DNA of 64,000 bases from CALGYY01 sp963678485 (lineage in GTDB: Bacteria; Bacteroidota; Bacteroidia; Bacteroidales; CAIWKO01). Shown piece after piece: positions 45,810 to 53,514 of this stretch; within the stretch, counting starts at the first letter, position 1; every line of letters begins with the position of its first letter. The position numbers and the translations under genes were made by a program. The stretch is taken from the NCBI GenBank assembly GCA_963678485.1, contig OY782882.1, positions 1,736,001-1,800,000 of the forward strand, given 5' to 3'. The notes beneath the pieces are model-generated. The model was not told where the DNA came from and did not search any database. It worked only from the letters and a program-made list of their open reading frames with translations.

Positions 45810-47257
45810 GTGGTATGGTCGTTATTGTTTATATACGTTTCCCCACGGGAATAATAGTAAATCGAGCAAAAATTTCCTGCGGTTGTTGGAATATCCTCAT
45901 TCAAAATCTCAGTAATAATACGACTTGCAGGCATCCTCATCACACGGCGAATAAAAAAATCAGTAAAAAAAGATTCAGGCAGACTACTTAAAACAGCTTC
46001 TGTTTTTTGCGAAATAATTTCCTGTTCTGTTGCTGAATGTGCAGCAAAGAAAGGGTCTGTAGAAAGATACGAAATCAATTGATCTTTAAATGCCTTTTCA
46101 GATATCAGATAATAATTGAGCCTCTTTTGAAAATATGCTGATTGTCCGGCCCAACTTTCCAATTGTTGTATTAGAATTTGAATTTGACTGAAAGGCCCGT
46201 CACTACTTGGCTTTTCCGTCGCCAGAAAACAATCTTTTAAATACCTTGCAATGCTTAATAGTTTTTCGTCTTCAAGTGGCCACAGCGCAACTCCAAAGGG
46301 TTTTGTAACAAGATTAAAATAAAGTTGGATCTTTTCTTTGACACAAAATTCAGCAAGTTCAGGAAGTGTTTGCCAGTTCATGTTCATAGGACATGCCGCG
46401 ATGGTCAGATTTGTTCCTTTTCTCCGCGTGTAATCGATTAGATATTGCAGGTTTTCTTGTGTCCGCGCGAATGATGCATTAGTGCGGATATGCTCATACA
46501 CCAAGGTGTCCATTGAATCCAGCGAAATATTAAATGAACAATTGCCTCTTTCGATGATATTCTTCGCCCTTTCGCCTAGGACTGTTGCATTCGTTGTAAT
46601 AACAATGCTCATAGAGGGATTTAATGTCATCATCCGATCCCATATTCGATAGTATGATTCTATCATAAAGGGTTCACCACCGGAGAAAATTGCAAATTCC
46701 AGATCAGGAATCAGAAGCTCCAGCTCCTCGAAAAAGCGCTCATCGTAAATAACGCCCGTGGCCTTCTTTTCTTCAGGATTTGCCAGTCCGGAAGACAAAC
46801 TACCATTACACATTATGCATTGCAAATTACAATGACTGTCGATACTAAAGTCCAGATAAACCGGCTTCAGCCGCTCTTCTATAGTAAAATGTTTATAATG
46901 CGTAGCGAGCACATTGCCAAAGTCTCTGTTCAACAAATGTGTTTTACAAAAATCACATTGTCCATCAAGATTATTTTCAAGAATTCTCTTTCTAAGATCT
47001 GTGTATGGCTTGCCATTCCATACATCAAGAATTCCTTTATCGCAAACAGAGTCCAGATGATAGTTTTGACAGCAAGGGGTAACACCTCCATTGCGATTGA
47101 AGCGCATACTCAGAAATGGTGCTTTGCAAATGGGCTCATTATCAGAAAGGCCGGCGTATTTGCGATAATCCAAAAGTATGTCTGTAGAAATGCCAGCGTT
47201 GCTTTTACGGCTGACAGTCCCATAAACACCCGACTTCTTTCTAAAAGGATTCTTCAT
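45806..47257 (-). CDS. Radical SAM protein with N-terminal twitch/SPASM-like module (array copy H)
   Basis: I start this gene at ATG 47257 (483 residues); an in-frame TTG at 47275 would add six residues. Twitch cysteines are Cys44, Cys62, Cys63, Cys101 and Cys104 (ICKAPFLSMRF, VTPCCQNY, QCDFC). The usual LGxYPEQS stretch is replaced by SVCDKGILDVW, with an extra Cys. The radical SAM site is DSHCNLQCIMCNG (Cys143, Cys147, Cys150), followed by SGGEPFMIE and FNISLDSMDTLVYEHIRTNA. The helical tail ends with RMPASRIITEILNEDIPT. It lies 24 bp after copy I. Confidence 0.85.
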   Translation of the reverse strand: MKNPFRKKSGVYGTVSRKSNAGISTDILLDYRKYAGLSDNEPICKAPFLSMRFNRNGGVTPCCQNYHLDSVCDKGILDVWNGKPYTDLRKRILENNLDGQCDFCKTHLLNRDFGNVLATHYKHFTIEERLKPVYLDFSIDSHCNLQCIMCNGSLSSGLANPEEKKATGVIYDERFFEELELLIPDLEFAIFSGGEPFMIESYYRIWDRMMTLNPSMSIVITTNATVLGERAKNIIERGNCSFNISLDSMDTLVYEHIRTNASFARTQENLQYLIDYTRRKGTNLTIAACPMNMNWQTLPELAEFCVKEKIQLYFNLVTKPFGVALWPLEDEKLLSIARYLKDCFLATEKPSSDGPFSQIQILIQQLESWAGQSAYFQKRLNYYLISEKAFKDQLISYLSTDPFFAAHSATEQEIISQKTEAVLSSLPESFFTDFFIRRVMRMPASRIITEILNEDIPTTAGNFCSIYYYSRGETYINNNDHTT

Positions 47258-47281
47258 CTCGTTAATTTCAGACAAAATCTA

Positions 47282-48649
47282 TTAACTACGAAATCTCATT
47301 ACAAATTTCTCAATATTATTTCTATACAATTCATTAATCACCATAAATGGAGGGAGCATCAATAGTTTCAACAATAACACTCTTCGCTTTTCCTGTTCCA
47401 TGGCAGTTTCCATCAATGCATTCAACGCAGTTACCGAAGATTTCAATAGACGTTCTCTTTCGGTGGCTTCAGTCATTTCATCATTAGTTATTGCCTCTTG
47501 AACCATTTGAAACAGCTTAGCTTCGAGGGCTTCCGTGCGCATGGCCTCAAGAGAATTTTGCGAAAAACTATCCCTGTCCTCACGCCATTGTTCCAAAGTA
47601 CGAATCATTTCCTTATAGCGTATTATGTTGAACCCTTTTATTTGGCTATCATTACTGAAGGAAAATGAACGTAAAAAATTCGCTTGAGCTTCAATCGCCT
47701 CAGGCTCCTGAAACCGAAGACTGAGATCAAACGGCACCATAGCCAGCTTAGGATAGAGTTGTACACCTTGTGAATGGAAAAACTCGAAGAGTTCGGGTAT
47801 TTCCATAATGTTCTCTTTCATCACCACAAATTTAACAGAAAACAAACGCTGTTTCTGTTTCATAAAATCAATAAGATACCTAATATTGCTCATGGTTTCA
47901 TCGAAAGAAGCATGTTTACGAATACGTTCATAGGTATCTTTCTTAAGACTATCAATAGAAACAGTAAGCTGTATATTCAATGAGGACAAGAGGGCTTTAA
48001 CTGTATCATTAAGAATAGTCCCATTGGTAGAAATGGTGATGTTCAATGCCGGATTAACTTTCTCAATTTCGCTCCATATCCAGTAATATTGTTCATTCAG
48101 GAAAGGCTCTCCACCGGTGAAACTGGCAAACTTAAGTTTCGGTAAATAGGGCATCAATTGTTCGTGAAAGGACTCATCATAGGGATCCGGCCATGCAGCA
48201 CCTTGTTCTCTGTTCTTACGAATGGCTGATGAATACTCACCGCTGCACATGATACATTCGAGATTGCAGCGATTCGATGTTTGGAACTCAATGGAAGAAG
48301 GATATCCAGTTAATGATCCAGCGAGATAATCATACTTCTTACAGCCGGCCGTCTGGAAATTTCCGGCAACAATCTCATCACCACAAAACTGACAGCCTGG
48401 AGTGACTTCATAGTTTGAAACATTAGCTCTCAAAGCATCGATACGACGACCTTTCCATGCTTCATCAATACTCTGTTCCGGAAAGGTTCCGATTGAAAAA
48501 CCCCTGTTATAATGACAAACCATCATTTTGCCACTTTGAACGAATAAAAGATTTTGGAAGGGCGCATGACATAAGTGTTCGCATTGGGATTTTTCCCGCA
48601 AACCGTTGTATGCATAAAAGTCTTTTTTCTTTTTATTGGCGCCGAACAT
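47282..48649 (-). CDS. Radical SAM protein with N-terminal twitch/SPASM-like module (array copy I, first transcribed)
   Basis: This 455-residue paralogue is transcribed first among the nine. The N-terminal module has Cys27, Cys45, Cys86 and Cys89 (LCHAPFQNLLF, MMVCHYNRG, GCQFC); the CC pair is a C-H here. The radical SAM site is SNRCNLECIMCSG (Cys128, Cys132, Cys135), followed by TGGEPFLN and LTVSIDSLKKDTYERIRKHA. The helical tail (about 330-455) includes LLMLPPFMVINELYRNNIEKF. It starts 12 bp after the secreted transglutaminase-like gene, tying the array to the upstream biosynthetic genes. Confidence 0.85.
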   Translation of the reverse strand: MFGANKKKKDFYAYNGLREKSQCEHLCHAPFQNLLFVQSGKMMVCHYNRGFSIGTFPEQSIDEAWKGRRIDALRANVSNYEVTPGCQFCGDEIVAGNFQTAGCKKYDYLAGSLTGYPSSIEFQTSNRCNLECIMCSGEYSSAIRKNREQGAAWPDPYDESFHEQLMPYLPKLKFASFTGGEPFLNEQYYWIWSEIEKVNPALNITISTNGTILNDTVKALLSSLNIQLTVSIDSLKKDTYERIRKHASFDETMSNIRYLIDFMKQKQRLFSVKFVVMKENIMEIPELFEFFHSQGVQLYPKLAMVPFDLSLRFQEPEAIEAQANFLRSFSFSNDSQIKGFNIIRYKEMIRTLEQWREDRDSFSQNSLEAMRTEALEAKLFQMVQEAITNDEMTEATERERLLKSSVTALNALMETAMEQEKRRVLLLKLLMLPPFMVINELYRNNIEKFVMRFRS

Positions 48650-48661
48650 AGTATAAAAGTA

Positions 48662-49885
48662 CTACTTTTTCGTGCTTATCCAACGGAAAAAGGCCTTTTG
48701 GAGTTTGTTAAGATGTACTCCGTGTAAAATATCAGATCCCACAATCACATTGATTCTATTCCTGGGTGACAATCTGACTGAGGTCACATTTATGCCATTA
48801 ATATTGTTCGGAAAAATAAGATCAGGATTGCGTTGTAAGAGTTGTGGGTTTATTAGAAAGTATAACCAAATCCCTTTTTGATTTTGAGCAATCCTCAATC
48901 TGGAACCGCCTCTAATTCCCGGAAAGGTATGTGCGGGCCAGCGGTCATTTAATGGGAGTCTCTTATCGTTTATAACAATCATCGCCTCTTTTGATTCAAT
49001 AGCATGAAGTATAAATGGAAACTCGATAAATCCAACATAACCACTGTCAATAAAAACTGCACATTCTGCGTAATTGTATAGCTGTGTGAAGTCACCTTTA
49101 AAATCTGACCAAAGAGGAAATCTCGAGAATACTGGAAAAATCAATTTAGATTTAGGAGGTAATTTTATAGTCAAAGAAGTATCAGATGGCAGGTCAATTA
49201 AAGTATTTTCAATAATGCGATTATTATCCACTGACTCATAGATTTTCGCAAGATTCCTGCTATTCCCCATAAATCGACTCCAGATATTTTTCCTTAATCC
49301 CGGGCAAATATTTGGATGATTAACATACTTAGAGTGAGCGGCTAACGAATCAACACTTAATGGAGTCCCATAATCATCGGTGTAATAAATATGATATGTA
49401 GGATCCCAGACCTCCCAATGATTTTTTACAAAAATCTCTGGAACAACGTGCCCTTCAAGATCAACCACTCTGGTGTCGTATCCCATTGCCCGCCAGATCC
49501 ATGCGAGCGCCTGTGATTTATTCCCACAGAAACCGGAACCAATAGCATTAAAAAAGGTTAATCCATCTTTGATGTCGCGTGCCCCAGCCAGTGGCTTTCG
49601 TTGCGACCATGTATAAGTCCCCATGAAAAGCCATGCTCGCTGATAGTCCTTATCAAGGGCTTTTGGAACGTCCATCTTACGAATAAACTGAATAAGCGAA
49701 TCTTTCGAAAGAAAGAAAAGCTGATTTAAAAGACTTGAAATATCAATTTCATGGTCTGTATCATTTGAGATCATTCTTACAGCTTGAGGCTTTTCCCGGG
49801 AAATCTCCTTATATGAGATTTTTTGCCCTTCTGCAATATTAATCCAACAAACTAACCCTAACGCTATAACTAACCAAGCTCTCAT
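48662..49885 (-). CDS. Secreted transglutaminase-like protein
   Basis: This 407-residue protein has an N-terminal signal peptide (about residues 1-20). A transglutaminase-like core lies at about residues 80-170, with Cys120 in GSGFCGNKSQALAWIW, His146 in VVDLEGHVVPEIF and Asp161 in HWEVWDPTYHIYY, which together form the Cys-His-Asp triad expected for this fold. Proteins of this fold act as peptidases, amidases or crosslinkers. The C-terminal 200 residues are beta-rich and unrecognised. Export means it works in the periplasm or beyond, unlike the cytoplasmic enzymes around it. Its start overlaps the asparagine synthetase stop by 4 bp. It may act on the finished product or on an envelope target. 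Confidence 0.78.
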   Translation of the reverse strand: MRAWLVIALGLVCWINIAEGQKISYKEISREKPQAVRMISNDTDHEIDISSLLNQLFFLSKDSLIQFIRKMDVPKALDKDYQRAWLFMGTYTWSQRKPLAGARDIKDGLTFFNAIGSGFCGNKSQALAWIWRAMGYDTRVVDLEGHVVPEIFVKNHWEVWDPTYHIYYTDDYGTPLSVDSLAAHSKYVNHPNICPGLRKNIWSRFMGNSRNLAKIYESVDNNRIIENTLIDLPSDTSLTIKLPPKSKLIFPVFSRFPLWSDFKGDFTQLYNYAECAVFIDSGYVGFIEFPFILHAIESKEAMIVINDKRLPLNDRWPAHTFPGIRGGSRLRIAQNQKGIWLYFLINPQLLQRNPDLIFPNNINGINVTSVRLSPRNRINVIVGSDILHGVHLNKLQKAFFRWISTKK

Positions 49886-51642
49886 TTTTCAAATCTGGCA
49901 AACCACATTTCAAGCACTGCTAACTTCCACAGATGCCAAGGCATCTTTCCTTCAATAAATTTCCCAATAATTTCCGGATTAATAATTCCCTCCTCAACTA
50001 AACGGCTTTTATTGAATAACTGTCGGTAAAAATCCGGTCGATCATAAAACAAATCTGAACCTGTAAATCCTTGCTTTTTGCGAGCAAGAATATTATCGGG
50101 AATCTTTCCCTTTAATTCGTTGAACAGAATTTTCTTATATTGTTCTTTACTGAAATATAATGAACTCTCGTGCGAAAAAATTTCTTCGGCAATCCGGTGA
50201 TCCAGAAATGCCGGACGCACTTCAAGTGAATTTGCCATGGAGGCCCTATCCATTTTTGGTAATATCAACTCAGGCAAAAATGTTCTGATATCAAGTAACT
50301 GAAGTGACTTTAATACAGGAATATCCTTGTTCAAATTGTGCTTATACAGCCAAAATATATCTTCAGGAATTTTACTATGCAGATCCGAATGTAGTGTTTC
50401 TTTAAGTATCTCTTTCGAATACAAACCCATAGCAGTATATCTGCAGTAAGTATCCAAGGCCATTTTATGAAAATCCGGTCGTTTGAAAAAGGACTTTTTT
50501 GTATCAGCAATTTGTTGAGCTACTTCATAATACCAATTGTAGCCTCCGAGCACCTCATCGGCACCATCTCCTGATAAAACCACCTTATGTGTTCGAGCAG
50601 CTAATGAACAAACGCGAAAAGTGGGAATAATAGAAATATCGGCAATAGGTTCATCCCAGGCAGAAATGATCTGCTCAGAAAGAAATTCTTCTTCAGATAT
50701 TAGTTCGGAAGTATTTGGGATTTGAAGTGATTTGGCTACTTCGGCAGCAAATACATCCTCGCTTTGTGACCAATTCCTGAATCCGATGGAAAAGCTCATT
50801 GGAGATTTCCCCATCTCCTTCATTTTTAATGCAATATAACTCGAATCATAGCCACCACTTAGAAATGCTCCAATTGCCTCCTCACCTATCATATGCTCAC
50901 CCACAGAACGCTGCAACATTTCACCTATTTTTCGACTGAAATCAGCTTCGTTCTCCTTTTTCTCTGCTACGTTAATTGACCAATACTCAGAAATTGAGAA
51001 CCCCAATTTACGGTCAATAATCATGAATCGTGCTGGTGGAAGCTTATAAACATCTTCGTAGATTGTTTCAGGAGCAGGAATATATCTATAAATCAAATAA
51101 TTAATTATTGCACTTCGATTTATTTTGGGTTTATGAAATGCGACGATAGGCCTAAGCTCCGAAGAAAATATTATCGAATCCTTATTGACCTGGTAATAAA
51201 GAGGTTTTATTCCAAAACGATCGCGAGCCAAAATAATAGACTCGTTCGTTTGATCAACAATGGCAATGGAAAACATACCATTAAGCTTCGGAAATATATC
51301 TACCCCCCATTCTTCATATCCATGGAGAATAACTTCAGTATCGGAACTACTTGTGAAAATATGACCGGATTCGACAAGTAACTTCTTTAATTCCTTATAA
51401 TTATAAATCTCACCATTACAAACCAAATGAAGTTTCCCGTCTTCGTTGGCTATAGGTTGTTGAGCTCGCTCTGAGGTGTCGATAATTGCAAGGCGTCTGA
51501 ACCCTAAGGCAAATTGCCGGTTCTCAGCTATCCAGCACTGCCCGTCATCCGGCCCACGGTGACTAAGTAAATTATTAAGACCCGTAAACGTATCTCTATC
51601 AATAGCTTTTTTCCCATCGAACACACCGGTAATCCCGCACAT
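49882..51642 (-). CDS. asnB: Asparagine synthetase (glutamine-hydrolysing)
   Basis: This 586-residue enzyme transfers ammonia from glutamine to a carboxylate activated with ATP. The N-terminal glutaminase domain is intact: Cys2 in MCGITGVFDG, SHRGPDDG and CNGEIYNYKEL. The synthetase domain has the PP-loop SGGYDSSYI (from residue 262) and LSGDGADEVLGGYNW. Such AsnB-like proteins often sit in exopolysaccharide or secondary-metabolite loci, where they amidate something other than free aspartate. Here it lies between the GT2 gene and the transglutaminase-like gene, so a specialised acceptor is likely, but ordinary asparagine synthesis cannot be excluded. Confidence 0.93.
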   Translation of the reverse strand: MCGITGVFDGKKAIDRDTFTGLNNLLSHRGPDDGQCWIAENRQFALGFRRLAIIDTSERAQQPIANEDGKLHLVCNGEIYNYKELKKLLVESGHIFTSSSDTEVILHGYEEWGVDIFPKLNGMFSIAIVDQTNESIILARDRFGIKPLYYQVNKDSIIFSSELRPIVAFHKPKINRSAIINYLIYRYIPAPETIYEDVYKLPPARFMIIDRKLGFSISEYWSINVAEKKENEADFSRKIGEMLQRSVGEHMIGEEAIGAFLSGGYDSSYIALKMKEMGKSPMSFSIGFRNWSQSEDVFAAEVAKSLQIPNTSELISEEEFLSEQIISAWDEPIADISIIPTFRVCSLAARTHKVVLSGDGADEVLGGYNWYYEVAQQIADTKKSFFKRPDFHKMALDTYCRYTAMGLYSKEILKETLHSDLHSKIPEDIFWLYKHNLNKDIPVLKSLQLLDIRTFLPELILPKMDRASMANSLEVRPAFLDHRIAEEIFSHESSLYFSKEQYKKILFNELKGKIPDNILARKKQGFTGSDLFYDRPDFYRQLFNKSRLVEEGIINPEIIGKFIEGKMPWHLWKLAVLEMWFARFEK

Positions 51643-51681
51643 ACTGTTTTGATTTTATATCATTTACGAACAAAAACGAGC

Positions 51682-52635
51682 TTAATGTTTTGACTGGTAC
51701 TGAGTCTTAAAATAATTCAACTCCTCATTGGTGGCAAGCTTAGCGTACTTTTTATATGCTTTAAGGTGCGCCTTAAATTCTGATTTTCTAAGATTTTTAA
51801 TGTCAGGCAAAGATAACAGATGAAAATATTCCTTTTCAAGTGCCTTAAAAACATCCTTTACCAAATTTGAATAATATTCATCTTGCAGAAGGGTTTCAAG
51901 CATCTTTATATTATTGATCTTGAAATCTATAAGACTGTATTTCTTACTAAAACCTTCAGGATGGTCGTGGTACTCTGACCATACTTCATTGAAGTATTTG
52001 AATTTACTTTCTTTTAATAACCAAAGATGTATCGCCCAACTAATTGATAATCGAAAAGCGCCAAACTTTTTAAAAAACAATTCCAGGTTTGCCTTTCTGA
52101 ATAAAAGCGACGCGGTTGGAATTATCTTTCTTGATAGCGCATCCCATGGAAAAAAATCGCCTGAATATGTATTGAATTGGGAATATGTTTTCCAATGATT
52201 ATGAAAACGCATCAGATATTCACTGCTTCCAATGCCTTCAGGTGCATCCGAAATGATTGCAGCATCATGGAAGCAACCAACATAATCAGGATTACTCTCT
52301 AAAAAATCCAACTGTTCCTGCAGTTTATTCTTATAAATCCAGCGATCATCAGCATCCAGCCAGCAAAGATATTTGCCTCTGGCTATCGCTGCAAATTTCT
52401 TGGCTTGTTGAACCGGACCCCCATTTTTCTCATTCGTAACAACTATGATATTGTCGTGCGATTTGCTCCAACGCTGAATGATCTCGATACTTGCATCTTC
52501 TGATGCATCATCCAGAACAATAACTTCAACGTTATAAGTGGTTTGCTGACCGAAAACGCTGGCCAATGTATGCTCTATAAACTTCTCATGATTATGACAA
52601 AAAACCCCAACACTAACAAGCGGTAAATCAATCAT
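51682..52635 (-). CDS. Family 2 glycosyltransferase
   Basis: This protein of 317 residues from ATG 52635 (an upstream TTG/ATG reading at 52662 would extend deeper into the phosphopantetheinyl transferase gene) is a GT-A family 2 glycosyltransferase. The N-terminus VSVGVFCHNHEKFIEHTL and VIVLDDASEDAS bind the nucleotide, and CWLDADDRW (94-97) is the DXD metal motif. The C-terminal half is helical and probably holds the acceptor site. No membrane helix is seen. It overlaps the phosphopantetheinyl transferase gene by 8 bp. It likely transfers a sugar to an intermediate made by this cluster. Confidence 0.88.
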   Translation of the reverse strand: MIDLPLVSVGVFCHNHEKFIEHTLASVFGQQTTYNVEVIVLDDASEDASIEIIQRWSKSHDNIIVVTNEKNGGPVQQAKKFAAIARGKYLCWLDADDRWIYKNKLQEQLDFLESNPDYVGCFHDAAIISDAPEGIGSSEYLMRFHNHWKTYSQFNTYSGDFFPWDALSRKIIPTASLLFRKANLELFFKKFGAFRLSISWAIHLWLLKESKFKYFNEVWSEYHDHPEGFSKKYSLIDFKINNIKMLETLLQDEYYSNLVKDVFKALEKEYFHLLSLPDIKNLRKSEFKAHLKAYKKYAKLATNEELNYFKTQYQSKH

Positions 52636-53257
52636 TATTATTTGATTTTCTAAGCATTGCAACTAACACACAGCGTCCGTCGTGACTTACACTCAAATCA
52701 GAATATGTCTGCGAACTATTATTTGATAATACTGGATAACCGTACAATGGATGATCATGATACGTATTGTTCATTGATTCGTTTTCTTTACTGAATCCAA
52801 TTTCTTCCAAACACTTACGCGAAAAAAAATAGTCATCGTAAGTAAATTCCGTGACGCGATAAAAAGCATGAAGCTCCACTTGATTCAACATTTCATGCTC
52901 AAGGCAGGCATATGCAGATATCGAACGTTCAATCCTTGACAAACTGCACATTACATAACAGTAACTTTCTTTGTATTTTACAGTCAGCTGATATTTCTCG
53001 GCAGATCCTTCAGTCCCAATAGCAGTGATTGTTTGACACTGAAATAATGCCGGCGAAAAAGAGTTCAAATTCAAACACTTAAAAAATAACTTATAGGAAC
53101 TTTCCTTAGCTGCCCAAAAGATTGCAAATTTCTCGGTAGTATCTGCCAATGCACGTTCAATGGCAGTAAACGTCCTTAACTGATAGGTAAGTCGCTCGCT
53201 GGAGCCAAACAGCTTAAATAATTCGAAATCAACTACATCACAGCCGATAAATGACAT
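52628..53257 (-). CDS. 4'-phosphopantetheinyl transferase superfamily protein
   Basis: This 209-residue protein carries the two motifs of phosphopantetheinyl transferases: GCDVVD at residues 5-10 and WAAKESSYK at 48-56. These enzymes move the 4'-phosphopantetheine arm of CoA to a Ser of a carrier protein, converting it to the active holo form. The acyl carrier protein gene starts only 4 bp upstream, so it is the obvious substrate. Size is between the short AcpS type and the Sfp type. The presence of a dedicated PPTase suggests that the carrier protein is specialised and not served by the housekeeping enzyme. Confidence 0.85.
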   Translation of the reverse strand: MSFIGCDVVDFELFKLFGSSERLTYQLRTFTAIERALADTTEKFAIFWAAKESSYKLFFKCLNLNSFSPALFQCQTITAIGTEGSAEKYQLTVKYKESYCYVMCSLSRIERSISAYACLEHEMLNQVELHAFYRVTEFTYDDYFFSRKCLEEIGFSKENESMNNTYHDHPLYGYPVLSNNSSQTYSDLSVSHDGRCVLVAMLRKSNNND

Positions 53258-53261
53258 GATT

Positions 53262-53504
53262 TCAGGCGGTTTTGCTTTTTATTACTTCGAAAATATCCTT
53301 AACACATTTAATTTGCTCGATATCCTCATCGGTAATATTCACCTGAAAATCCTCTTCCATGTCAAGAATAATATCTACAATTCTGGCAGAATTGATTTTA
53401 AGGTCTTTAATCAATCCGAATTCAGGCGTAAAGTTGGCCCATACATCAGGATTGGGAGTATATTTTTTTAATATGCCAAGAACTTTGTTTTCAATTGTTT
53501 CCAT
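53262..53504 (-). CDS. Acyl carrier protein
   Basis: This 80-residue acidic four-helix protein is an acyl carrier protein homologue. The usual DSL attachment site is replaced by INSARIVDII, with Ser39 as the likely phosphopantetheine site. The downstream helix DMEEDFQVNITDEDIEQI is typical of ACPs. The site context differs from the housekeeping AcpP, so it is probably a dedicated carrier for the neighbouring ketoacyl synthase and dehydratase. Flanking genes are the PPTase (4 bp downstream) and the ketoacyl synthase (10 bp upstream). Other peptidyl carrier proteins are an alternative. Confidence 0.85.
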   Translation of the reverse strand: METIENKVLGILKKYTPNPDVWANFTPEFGLIKDLKINSARIVDIILDMEEDFQVNITDEDIEQIKCVKDIFEVIKSKTA

Positions 53505-53514
53505 ATGATAGAAA

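Noticed and set aside
48662..51642. Lasso-peptide synthesis genes (transglutaminase-like protease plus asparagine synthetase-like cyclase).
   Set aside because: The AsnB protein keeps Cys2 and a full glutaminase domain, the transglutaminase-like protein is secreted and 407 residues long, and there is no RRE protein or short precursor gene. The pairing alone is not enough.
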